Part shown: piece after piece, positions 50,488-58,667 of the stretch | How the letters are laid out: the number at the start of each line of letters is the position of its first letter | Position numbering within the stretch: the first letter of the stretch is position 1 | From: JAYODW01 sp038116745 | GTDB lineage: Bacteria; Pseudomonadota; Gammaproteobacteria; Ga0077536 | Direction: 5' to 3' | NCBI GenBank assembly: GCA_038116745.1 | Contig: JAYODW010000027.1 | Coordinates: forward strand, 1-64,000 | DNA length: 64,000 bases | Program-made: the position numbers and the translations under genes | The notes under the pieces: generated by a model | The model's database searches: none | Told to the model about the DNA's origin: nothing | What the model saw: only the letters and a program-made list of their open reading frames with translations

Positions 50488-52137
50488 ATGAGCACAAGCA
50501 CGGCAAGCGCATCCGGCGCTAACCGGTCGTATTTCGATTTTTCCAACTTTCGAGGCGATCTTTTCGGCGGCTTGACGGCTGGCGTCGTCGCACTGCCGCT
50601 TGCTCTGGCATTCGGCGAAGCGTCCGGTGCCGGGCCGATAGCCGGCCTCTGGGGCGCGATTTTTGTCGGCTTCTTCGCCGCGCTGTTCGGCGGCACAGAT
50701 TCGCAGGTATCCGGACCAACCGGTCCCATGGTGGTGGTGTTCGCGGGCGTTTTCGCAGCTCTGGAAGGCAACACCGGGCTTGTTTTTGCGGCCGTTGTGC
50801 TGGCCGGCGTGCTGCAGATCGTGCTGGGCGTCCTGCGGCTCGGGCAGTACATCCGGCTGGTGCCTTATCCGGTCGTTTCAGGCTTCATGAGCGGCATCGG
50901 CTGCATCATCATCGCGCTGCAGCTCTCGCGCCTGTTCGGGCATGAACCCGAGGGCAGTGGAACTATCCCTGCGTTGACCGCCGTACCCGCGGCGGTGATG
51001 GACCCCGTGTGGCCGGCGCTGATCATCGGCCTCGGCACCCTGGCAATGGTGTTTTACTGGCCCAAGGCGCTGGCCAAGTGGGTTCCCGGTCCGTTGGCGG
51101 CTCTCGTTGTGGGTACCATCGTCGGCGTCATCCTGCCCGGCGCACCGCTGCTTGGCGATATACCGACCGGTTTCCCCTCCCTCGTCGTGCCGACCTTCAC
51201 CCACAGCACTTTCCTGATCGTGCTGGAGGCAGCGTTCATTCTCGCGCTGCTCGGGGCTATCGACAGCCTGTTGACCTCACTGGTTGCGGACAACATGACC
51301 CGTACGCGGCATAACTCGGACCGTGAGCTGGTGGGGCAGGGGATCGGTAATACCGTGGCGGGCCTGTTCGGTGCCATACCCGGAGCCGGCGCGACCATGC
51401 GCACCGTGGTCAATATCCGCACCGGCGGTTCGACCCGGATCTCCGGCATGATTCACGCTCTGCTCCTGCTGGCGATAGTGATCAGCCTGGCGCCGTTGGC
51501 CGAGCAGATCCCTCACGCGGTGCTCGCCGGGATTCTGCTCAAAGTGGGCTATGACATCATCGATTTTTCCTATCTGGCGCGTGCACACAAGGGACCGCGC
51601 TGGGATTTGGCACTGATGGCGCTGGTGCTCGGCCTGACCATCTTTGTTGACCTGATCAGCGCCGTCGCTGTGGGCGTGGTGCTCGCGGCGCTCGCGTTCG
51701 TGAAGAAAATGGCGGACGAGCAGCTTGAAATGTTCGCCCAGGAGATGCCGCGCGATACCACGGACGACGAGCGTACCCTGCTGGCTTCAGCGGGTGGGCG
51801 TGTGACCCTGTTTCAGTTCACTGCGCCACTCAGTTTCGGCGCAGCAGCGGACGTAGGGCATCAGGTACGCGAGCGCGTCAAAGACCGTACGGCGGCCATC
51901 GTGCTCGACTTTACCGGTCTGACCTACATCGACGTGTCGGCCGCACGGGCGGTAGAAACTATCGCCTGTGACGCGCGCCTCGCGGGTAAAACGGTCTACG
52001 TCACGGGGATGAATGAACAAGTGCAGAAAGTCCTTGCCGGGCTCGATGCCGACCATTGCCTGCCCGCCGACACCACGTTTGAAAGCAGACTGGGCGCTAT
52101 CCGCGCTGCGGTCACGGCGACTACCGCGACTGCCTAG
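50488..52137 (+). CDS. SulP family anion (bicarbonate) transporter with STAS domain
   Basis: 549 aa. Around ten to twelve membrane helices with SulP signatures (FGGLTAGVVALPLALAFGEA, ALLGAIDSLLTSLVADNMT, GNTVAGLFGAIPGAGATMRT) and a C-terminal STAS domain from about 425 (IVLDFTGLTYIDVSAARAVE). Adjacent carbonic anhydrase suggests bicarbonate uptake like BicA; sulfate cannot be excluded. Followed by a hairpin at 52253-52268. Confidence 0.92.
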   Translation: MSTSTASASGANRSYFDFSNFRGDLFGGLTAGVVALPLALAFGEASGAGPIAGLWGAIFVGFFAALFGGTDSQVSGPTGPMVVVFAGVFAALEGNTGLVFAAVVLAGVLQIVLGVLRLGQYIRLVPYPVVSGFMSGIGCIIIALQLSRLFGHEPEGSGTIPALTAVPAAVMDPVWPALIIGLGTLAMVFYWPKALAKWVPGPLAALVVGTIVGVILPGAPLLGDIPTGFPSLVVPTFTHSTFLIVLEAAFILALLGAIDSLLTSLVADNMTRTRHNSDRELVGQGIGNTVAGLFGAIPGAGATMRTVVNIRTGGSTRISGMIHALLLLAIVISLAPLAEQIPHAVLAGILLKVGYDIIDFSYLARAHKGPRWDLALMALVLGLTIFVDLISAVAVGVVLAALAFVKKMADEQLEMFAQEMPRDTTDDERTLLASAGGRVTLFQFTAPLSFGAAADVGHQVRERVKDRTAAIVLDFTGLTYIDVSAARAVETIACDARLAGKTVYVTGMNEQVQKVLAGLDADHCLPADTTFESRLGAIRAAVTATTATA

Positions 52138-52406
52138 CCAGGTCATCGCGCGGCGCGCGCATTGCGCGTATGCCGTGCGGTTCCTGCACTGGCGGGCTGA
52201 TGGCTCGCGTCAAGCTGTGTCGCTCTGCAGGCGGCCGGAGCCTTTCAGGATCGGATGGCTTTTCATCCCAGTGACACCTAAATCTCAATTGTCATAAAAC
52301 CGTCATATTCCGCACGCACACTGCGCGCCGATCAGTAATCCCTGATCGCGGGAGGACTCTGCCAGCGGCAGGCCCCCGCCCACGGACACAATCGGAGGAT
52401 GCAGGT
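52138..52406. other. control region of OprP-like porin
   Basis: 269 bases. GGATG-GCTTTT-CATCC (52253-52268) is a small hairpin that may end the SulP transcript. A Pho box follows (separate entry), and CGGAGGA precedes the porin ATG. Confidence 0.5.
52289..52306 (+). promoter_or_regulatory. Pho box (PhoB site)
   Basis: TTGTCAT-AAAA-CCGTCAT gives two 7-base repeats with a 4-base AT spacer, 16 of 18 positions matching CTGTCATAWAWCTGTCAT. It lies about 100 bases upstream of a phosphate-selective-porin-like gene, as expected for PhoB activation under phosphate limitation. Confidence 0.75.
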
Positions 52407-53921
52407 ATGACGGATGCCCGGAGACGGGTACGGCTGCGCGCGGCGGCGCTCGCGGGCGTGCTGGCCACCTTGACTACCCCGGCTTTTGCCGCGGAAAAAG
52501 CCCTGTTGGACATACTGCTGGGGAACGGGGTAATTACCCAGGCCCAGTACGACCAGCTGATGGGCAAAGCAGAGCTCACCAGCGAAGATATTCTGGGCGT
52601 CCCGGCTCCGGCCCCGCAGACGGCAGCGGCGCCTGCGGCTGCACCAGCGCCCCCGCCTGCGGCGCCTGAAGCCGTTGCATCGGCGCTGCCCGAGGAGGAC
52701 AGTGAGGCGGAGGACCGCCTGGTTGGCCGCATTGCCAAGCGTGTTGCCGACGAACTGCCGGTCAAGGCGAGTTACGGTTCAAAGGGCCTGCGTTTCGAGT
52801 CAAGCGACGGCCGCTGGCAGACTGACCTGCAATGGCGCGCTCAGCTGCGCTATACCAATCCGTACAAAGGCGATCCGCGGCAGCTGGCGGACTTCGAGGC
52901 GCCGGATTCGAGCACCTTCGAAGCGCGGCGTTTGCGTATGAAAATCGGCGGTTACGGCTATGAGACGTGGCTCAAGTACTACTTTGAGGTCGATCTGCAG
53001 CCGACCCGCGACGCCGATGACAGCAGCACCACCGCAAGCGCCCGGGTAATCGACTGGCGCATCGATCTCGCCAAATTTCCCTGGGCAGAATTGCGGGTCG
53101 GGCAGTGGAAAATCGACTTCAACCGCGAGCGGGTCGACTCTTCCGGGCGGCAGCAGTTCGTTGAGCGTTCGATCGTTAACCGTATTTTCACCATCGATCG
53201 CCAGGTTGGTGTCGAGCTGCGTGGTCGCCTGTTTCCCGGCACGCCGGCTGACATGCGCTACTTTGCCGGCGTATTCAACGGAGAGGGTCGCGGCGTTGCG
53301 AACCCGGACGATGACATGATGTGGATGGGCCGCCTGCAGTGGAATTTCCTGGGCCGTGACCTCGAGTGGAAACAGACCGACGTGGAGTACACCGAGAAGC
53401 CCACAGGCAGCCTCGCGTTTGCCGCGATGACCAATAAAGGTCGCTGCACGCGCTGGTCGTCCAGCGGATGCGGGAACCTGGATGGTTTCACCTCGCCGGC
53501 GCTGGCTGCGGACGGCCAGTTCAAGATTGACCAGATGGTGCAGGAATTCGCCTTCAAGTGGCGCGGATTTTCGGTTCAGCAGGAGTTCCACTGGAAGACG
53601 ATCGAAGACCGGGTGTTGGGCACGAAAAACGACCTGACCGGCGCCTACGCCCAGACGGGGTACTTCTTTCACAACCTTTTCCCCGTCGTGCCGGCGCCGT
53701 TGGAGGTGGCTTTCCGCTACGCGTTCGTCGACGAGCCGAACAGATTTGATCGGGTGCTCGACAACAAGCGGCAGGAGTTCACTGTTGGTGCCAACTGGTT
53801 CATCGCCGGGCACAACAACAAGCTGACCTTTGACTACTCTCATCTCACGCTGGACGAGGCTTTCTTCGACGACGACGTTTCAGACGATCGCGTTCGCTTC
53901 CAGTGGGACGTCTCCTTCTGA
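52407..53921 (+). CDS. OprP/OprO-type phosphate-selective porin
   Basis: 504 aa. Signal peptide ends near AFAAE. A short helix LLDILLGNGVITQAQYDQLM and a Pro/Ala-rich linker (about 65-95) precede a 16-strand-type beta-barrel with OprP motifs (FEARRLRMKIGGYGYETW, WRIDLAKFPWAELRVGQWKI, FSREF-like FNRERVDSSGRQQFVERS). Ends with aromatic F. A Pho box in its promoter supports a phosphate or polyphosphate role. A strong hairpin follows its stop. Confidence 0.87.
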   Translation: MTDARRRVRLRAAALAGVLATLTTPAFAAEKALLDILLGNGVITQAQYDQLMGKAELTSEDILGVPAPAPQTAAAPAAAPAPPPAAPEAVASALPEEDSEAEDRLVGRIAKRVADELPVKASYGSKGLRFESSDGRWQTDLQWRAQLRYTNPYKGDPRQLADFEAPDSSTFEARRLRMKIGGYGYETWLKYYFEVDLQPTRDADDSSTTASARVIDWRIDLAKFPWAELRVGQWKIDFNRERVDSSGRQQFVERSIVNRIFTIDRQVGVELRGRLFPGTPADMRYFAGVFNGEGRGVANPDDDMMWMGRLQWNFLGRDLEWKQTDVEYTEKPTGSLAFAAMTNKGRCTRWSSSGCGNLDGFTSPALAADGQFKIDQMVQEFAFKWRGFSVQQEFHWKTIEDRVLGTKNDLTGAYAQTGYFFHNLFPVVPAPLEVAFRYAFVDEPNRFDRVLDNKRQEFTVGANWFIAGHNNKLTFDYSHLTLDEAFFDDDVSDDRVRFQWDVSF

Positions 53922-53930
53922 GCAATTCGG

Positions 53931-53959
53931 GAGAGGGCAGGCAGATTGCTTGCCCTCTC
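53931..53959 (+). terminator. probable terminator of porin gene
   Basis: GAGAGGGCA and TGCCCTCTC form a perfect 9-base stem with an 11-base loop, nine bases after the porin stop. The following TCTCATC is only weakly T-rich. Confidence 0.6.
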
Positions 53960-54020
53960 TCATCACGCTCGGCATAGTCCGCCCCACCTTCGATACACAT
54001 CACTCGAGTGGAAACGGAAC

Positions 54021-55025
54021 ATGAGCGAGACGACGGCACCGGCAATCAAGCCGGATACGATTAATACCCATATCAACAACGTCTACCCGGCGCTGGCAAT
54101 GCTCGCCGGCATGCAGCTTGAGGTCTTCACCGCCATCGGCGAGGAGCGCCTCGGCTATGAGCAGGTCGCAGAGCGCATGGCGCTGGCGCCGGCCAGGCTG
54201 AGACCGTTGCTCTACGCGCTTGTGACTGCTGGTCTGCTCACGGTCGAGCAGGAGCTGTTTTGCAACACGCCCGAAGCGCGGGAATTCCTCGTCAAGGGAC
54301 AGCCCCGCTACCTTGGTGGCGCGCACGAGGCTTACTCCGACCTGTGGTCGGCGACTATGCATACCGCAGCCTCGATCCGCTCCGGCCGGCCGCAGGCCAA
54401 GCACGATTTCTCGCAGATGTCGCCGGAGGCGCTGCGCGCTTTTGTGCGAGGGCTGGATGCCGGGGCGGGTGCGACTGCGCGACGGCTGCATAAAGAATTT
54501 GATTTCTCGCGGTTTGCGACCGCGCTGGATGCCGGCGGCGGCTCGGGCGGGCTGGCGATGGCGCTGGTGAAACTATGCCCGGGGCTCAAGGGCGCGGTCG
54601 CCGAGCTGGCGAACGTGGCGCCTATTACGCGCGAATGCGTCGCCGAGGCAGGCATGGAGCGACAGATCGCGGTTATTGACGCGGATCTCATCGCTGCCCC
54701 GCCTGCAGGCCAATATGACGCGGTGATTCTGCGCTCTGTCCTGCAGGTGCTTTCTGCGGAGCATGCTGCTGCCGCGCTGCGACATGCAGCCACCACCTTG
54801 CGTCCCGGGGGAGAGTGCTTCGTCGTAGGCCGTATGCTGGACGACAGCCGTCTCTCGCCGCTGGACGCAGTCGCGGTCAACGTAATGTTCCTGAATGTCT
54901 ACGACGACGGTCAGGCGTATACCGAGTCCGAGTATCGCGATTGGTTCGAGAAGGCAGGGCTCACGGGCAATCAGCGGCGTCCACTGGCCGGAGGCTACAG
55001 CATCATGCACGGCATCAAAGCCTGA
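54021..55025 (+). CDS. SAM-dependent O-methyltransferase (acetylserotonin MT type)
   Basis: 334 aa from ATG 54021. N-terminal dimerisation/winged-helix domain (LAMLAGMQLEVFTAIGEE, RLRPLLYALVTAGLL), then ALDAGGGSGGLAMALVK as SAM motif I and YDAVILRSVLQVLS. Family methylates hydroxyls of small aromatic or polyketide compounds. No pathway context. Confidence 0.82.
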   Translation: MSETTAPAIKPDTINTHINNVYPALAMLAGMQLEVFTAIGEERLGYEQVAERMALAPARLRPLLYALVTAGLLTVEQELFCNTPEAREFLVKGQPRYLGGAHEAYSDLWSATMHTAASIRSGRPQAKHDFSQMSPEALRAFVRGLDAGAGATARRLHKEFDFSRFATALDAGGGSGGLAMALVKLCPGLKGAVAELANVAPITRECVAEAGMERQIAVIDADLIAAPPAGQYDAVILRSVLQVLSAEHAAAALRHAATTLRPGGECFVVGRMLDDSRLSPLDAVAVNVMFLNVYDDGQAYTESEYRDWFEKAGLTGNQRRPLAGGYSIMHGIKA

Positions 55026-55063
55026 ACCGCTCTCGTCGTTCGCCGCGGAAGCGCGCATCGAGC

Positions 55064-55768
55064 GTGCGGCCGCGACGCCGGCGCTGGCCGGTCGTCGTTC
55101 TGACGGTTGTGGTCGTGATGCTGACGAGCAGCATCGTTCCGGTGGCGATACTGCGGCTCTGGAACCCACCAACATCCGCTTTCATGCTGGGCGCACAGCT
55201 GCGTGCCTGGCGCGGCGATGAAGACCTGAACCTGTCCCACCGCTGGCAGGATCTGGACGCGATGTCTCCGTGGATCGCGCTGGCGGTGATTGCGGCCGAA
55301 GACCAGAAATTTCCCCGCCACCGCGGGTTTGATGTCTCTGCGATCCAGGCCGCAGTCAGCGAGCATCGCGCCGGGAGATCGCTGCGTGGTGCGAGCACCT
55401 TGACTCAGCAGCTGGCCAAGAATCTCTTTCTCTGGTCCGGCCGCAGCTGGCTGCGCAAAGGCCTCGAAGCCTGGTTCACGGTGCTGCTCGAAATCTGTCT
55501 CGACAAATCCAGGATTCTGGAGCTGTACTTGAACGTGGCGGAATTTGCGCCCGGGATCTACGGAGCAGCGTCCGCTGCGGACCAATTTTTCGCGCGTGAT
55601 GCGGCAGATCTGGACTCTCTTGAGAGCGCGCTCATGGCCAGCGCGCTGCCGAACCCGCGGATCTATCGTCTCGCGCAGCCCGATGCGGCGATGCGCCAGC
55701 GGCAGGCCTGGATCCTCCGGCAGATGTCGCAGCTCGGCGGGCCGACGTATCTGCGCAGCCTGGACTGA
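55064..55768 (+). CDS. mtgA: monofunctional peptidoglycan transglycosylase
   Basis: 234 aa from GTG 55064, chosen to match MtgA length; CTG 55022 overlapping the previous stop is also possible. One N-terminal membrane helix (VVVLTVVVVMLTSSIVPVAI), then a GT51 domain with AVIAAEDQKFPRHRGFD (catalytic Glu in EDQ), GASTLTQQLAKNLFLW, RKGLEAWFTVLLE, RILELYLNVAEFAPGIYG. Close in order to E. coli MtgA. Polymerises lipid II in the periplasm. Start is the uncertain part. Confidence 0.88.
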   Translation: MRPRRRRWPVVVLTVVVVMLTSSIVPVAILRLWNPPTSAFMLGAQLRAWRGDEDLNLSHRWQDLDAMSPWIALAVIAAEDQKFPRHRGFDVSAIQAAVSEHRAGRSLRGASTLTQQLAKNLFLWSGRSWLRKGLEAWFTVLLEICLDKSRILELYLNVAEFAPGIYGAASAADQFFARDAADLDSLESALMASALPNPRIYRLAQPDAAMRQRQAWILRQMSQLGGPTYLRSLD

Positions 55769-55793
55769 CTCGCGTGTGCGGCGCGCCGGTGGG

Positions 55794-56294
55794 CTACAGA
55801 CCAACCAGCAGCTTATAGGCAGTCTCGGCGCTGGTCAGGTCGAGCTCTGAGGGTTTCTGCTCAACGTTGAGGATACTGATCACGTTGTCCTGTACGTACA
55901 GCAGATAGCGGGCTGAGCGCAGACCCAGCCCAAGACCCGAGAGGTCGAGCGCGAGCCCCATGGCGGTGGCGAACGCGGCGTTGGTGTCGGTCAGCATGGT
56001 AATTTCATTGGTGAATCCCAGGCTTTCACGCCAGGCCTGAAGCACGAAGGGATCGGCGACTGAAACGCAGGCTATCTCGTCGGTCAGGCCGGCATCCTTA
56101 AGCTTCTGCTGGTACGGCAGAAATTCAGGCAGATGTCGTTTTGTGCAGACGGGTGTAAAGGCACCGACGACGCCGACCATCAGAACTTTTCGCCCAGTGA
56201 ACAGGGTTTCGCCGCTGACGTCTTTGAGCTCGCCGTCAGTGATGGTTTTGAATACGGCGTCCGGGACGCGGTCGCCCACTTTAAGGGTGCTCAT
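55794..56294 (-). CDS. Prx5-type peroxiredoxin
   Basis: 166 aa. AhpC/TSA fold with peroxidatic C50 in FTPVCTKRHLPEF and a second Cys near 80 (IACVSVADPFV), as in Prx5-like enzymes. Reduces hydroperoxides in the cytoplasm, usually with thiols or glutaredoxin. Its ATG overlaps the stop of the response regulator gene (ATGA), so the two are co-translated. Confidence 0.9.
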   Translation of the reverse strand: MSTLKVGDRVPDAVFKTITDGELKDVSGETLFTGRKVLMVGVVGAFTPVCTKRHLPEFLPYQQKLKDAGLTDEIACVSVADPFVLQAWRESLGFTNEITMLTDTNAAFATAMGLALDLSGLGLGLRSARYLLYVQDNVISILNVEQKPSELDLTSAETAYKLLVGL

Positions 56295-56746
56295 GTTGAT
56301 CTCTCCTGTGTCTGGTCGACAGGGGGCTGTCGTCGTTCCCGCTCTGCGTCCGTGAGTGCTCGAACGACCGTCTGGAGGCGATGAATATCCATCGGCTCGG
56401 TCATGAATTCGTCGCTCCCGGCCTCCCGCGCTGCACGCTCAATGGTGGCGTCGTGATCGGTGCTAACGGCGATCAAGGGTGTGGTGCCCATAGCCGGATG
56501 GGCTTTCAGCCGGCGCACGCCATTGGCACCATCCATGCCAGGCAGGTGCAGATCCGCGATGACCAGGAGCGGCGCCAGTTCGTTCAGTGTTTCAATGGCG
56601 TGATCGAAGTCAGCTGCTGCAACCATACGGAGGTCGCCGAGCTGGCTCAGCACGAGCTCCATCAGGAACAGGTTCGGGGCGTTATTTTCCAGGTACATCA
56701 CCGCCCCGGTTCCCGGTCCGTCGCGTCGGATGAAGGCCTCACTCAT
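56291..56746 (-). CDS. single-domain response regulator with altered active site
   Basis: 151 aa; the receiver starts near residue 17 (VMYLENNAPNLFLME). Phospho-acceptor D65 is kept (VIADLHLPGMDG), but the usual DD acidic pair is EN (20-21) and the invariant Lys is Glu (FMTEPMDIHRL). No output domain; a charged C-terminal tail follows. It precedes the peroxiredoxin in one operon. Phosphorylation may be weak or absent. Confidence 0.82.
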   Translation of the reverse strand: MSEAFIRRDGPGTGAVMYLENNAPNLFLMELVLSQLGDLRMVAAADFDHAIETLNELAPLLVIADLHLPGMDGANGVRRLKAHPAMGTTPLIAVSTDHDATIERAAREAGSDEFMTEPMDIHRLQTVVRALTDAERERRQPPVDQTQERST

Positions 56747-56785
56747 AGTGCGTTTGATTCTATCAGCACGGATTGCCGGCAGTGC

Positions 56786-57469
56786 TTAGTCCGCCCGGGG
56801 TTCAACGCCGGTCAGAGATTTTCGCGCCGAGACCTCTATCCAGTTGCCGTCCGGATCGAGCACAAAACCATAACGTGCAACCTGGTTCAGCGTTCTCGGC
56901 GCCTGACCGAGTCGCCCGCCGCGGGCAACGATCTGCGCGCAGGCTGCGTCCGCGTCGAATATCTGAACGGTGAGATAGTGAAAATCAGGGCCGATAAATG
57001 ACGCCTTGGGGCTGCCGCCGGTTCCAGGCTCGACGAACAGCAGGCTGTCTCCACAGCGCGCTGTCAAAGGTGCAACCTGTTCGAACTCCATGGCTTCGAC
57101 ATAGAAGCGCATCATGCGTTCGGGGTCGGGCGTACGGACCGTGACACCGATCCCGACCACTCCGTCGGTTCCCGGCTCTACCAGCCGCACAGTATCGCCG
57201 CCCGGATGGCTGCCGCTCCAGCTGGCGCCCTCGCGGGCGATGGTCAGACCGGCGTAACCCGAGCGGGGCTGGGGTGAAAAGGGTGCCGGGCGGTGATTGA
57301 CCTTGATCACCGAATCATGGGCGTCGTAGCGGTACTGCACGATATCTTCGAGGCCGAGGGCAAGCTCATGGTCGAGGCGCAGACCCACGGTATCGCTCCA
57401 GAAGCGGCGGTGGGCGTCGATGTCGTTGGTGAACAGACCGATGTCCAGATGAGGCTTGGCGAGTTCCAT
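56786..57469 (-). CDS. VOC family (glyoxalase fold) protein
   Basis: 227 aa with two VOC modules: LDIGLFTNDIDAHRRFW and GIGVTVRTPDPERMMRFYVEA, with H8 region and E-containing strands for metal binding, ending YGFVLDPDGNWIEVS. Members include glyoxalases, extradiol dioxygenases and resistance proteins. Function unassigned. Eleven bases downstream of a kinase-like gene. Confidence 0.78.
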   Translation of the reverse strand: MELAKPHLDIGLFTNDIDAHRRFWSDTVGLRLDHELALGLEDIVQYRYDAHDSVIKVNHRPAPFSPQPRSGYAGLTIAREGASWSGSHPGGDTVRLVEPGTDGVVGIGVTVRTPDPERMMRFYVEAMEFEQVAPLTARCGDSLLFVEPGTGGSPKASFIGPDFHYLTVQIFDADAACAQIVARGGRLGQAPRTLNQVARYGFVLDPDGNWIEVSARKSLTGVEPRAD

Positions 57470-57480
57470 AACAGCATTCC

Positions 57481-58551
57481 TCAGCGCGGAAGGCAGTCCA
57501 GCGCGTCGTTGTCCAGCGCCTGATAGGCGCCATCGGTGACCATTTTCATAAACAGGCGGTCGCCCCGCTCAGTCTGCTTAACGATCACAGTGGCCGCGAT
57601 CGCCACGACCAGCACGGCAAAGCTGTAGTGGCGGTAATCGGCGAGCAGATGGTCGAAGTCGTAGTCCTTAACTCCCTGTCGGAGAAGGTCGGCGTGATAC
57701 TCAGTGAGCAGCTCGCGTTCGACCGCACAGCGCGTCTGCCGGTCAAACGCACTTCCCAGGAAGTAGGCTACGTCCATGCCGGTGCCGAGATAGGCGCTCG
57801 TCTGCCAGTCCACGACCGCAATCCGGTCGCCGCCGAGGAGCATGTTATCGACACGGAAGTCGTTGTGAGAGAAACACTTGGGCGCCTGGCGCGGCGCGTT
57901 CCATGCAGCGTGATGTCGCACGAATTCGGCGCACAGCTGCATCACGGCGGGATCCATGCGGGAGCCATAAGTGCGCTCGAAATGCGCCCACGATTGCTCG
58001 AGCAGCTCGGTGGTGTAAAAGCCCTGGGCGCCGGGCGGCACGTATAGCCAGGGCTGTTGCTCGAGCGCCGTGTCGTTCCAGAAAGCGGCGTGCAGCAGTG
58101 CCGCCTCTTTGAGCGCGAGGCGCGCCTGGTCGACCGAACAACCCTGCATGTGATCGCCCTGGCGCGCCGGCGCGAGATCCTCGAGCAGAAGCACGAAATT
58201 GTTCTCCGCGTCGAGCTCTGCCATGTAGACCGCAGGCGTATAGATTGCGCTGCGGTGTGCGAGCTCCCGGTAGAACATCACCTCCGAGCGGTAGAAGCCC
58301 ATCTCGCGGCCGGTGTTGGCCGCGTTGGCGTCGTCAGAGGGGAATTTTCCGACCAGGCTGGCGGGTGCGTTTGCCGGGGCACCCGGGGCGTAGTGCAGGT
58401 GGAAGCGTCGTGTCTCACCGAGCTGGCCGGTGCCAACGGTTTCCATCGCTACGTCGCTGACGGTTGCGGAAATGTCTTTGGCGCGCAGCGCTTCGGTCAA
58501 CCAGTCGGCGGTAACCTCTCCTGGCGTGACGATGGCCGGTGACGGACTCAT
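57481..58551 (-). CDS. aminoglycoside-phosphotransferase-like small-molecule kinase
   Basis: 356 aa. Kinase-like fold: CFSHNDFRVDNMLLG holds the catalytic HxDxxxxN (H229, D231, N236), followed by AVVDWQ with metal-binding D248 and LGTGMDVAYFLGSAF. The pattern is of the ecdysteroid-kinase-like/CHK branch found in many proteobacteria. Substrate unknown. Precedes the VOC gene as a probable pair. Confidence 0.82.
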   Translation of the reverse strand: MSPSPAIVTPGEVTADWLTEALRAKDISATVSDVAMETVGTGQLGETRRFHLHYAPGAPANAPASLVGKFPSDDANAANTGREMGFYRSEVMFYRELAHRSAIYTPAVYMAELDAENNFVLLLEDLAPARQGDHMQGCSVDQARLALKEAALLHAAFWNDTALEQQPWLYVPPGAQGFYTTELLEQSWAHFERTYGSRMDPAVMQLCAEFVRHHAAWNAPRQAPKCFSHNDFRVDNMLLGGDRIAVVDWQTSAYLGTGMDVAYFLGSAFDRQTRCAVERELLTEYHADLLRQGVKDYDFDHLLADYRHYSFAVLVVAIAATVIVKQTERGDRLFMKMVTDGAYQALDNDALDCLPR

Positions 58552-58667
58552 GGGATACGTGTCATTTCTCGTATTCTTCGAGCCAACAGCATACTGGTTT
58601 CCAGGCTGCGCGCGGCGACGGCCGGTCCGCGCTGGAAACGCTCCGGGGCGGGCCCTGTCGGTGGCGC

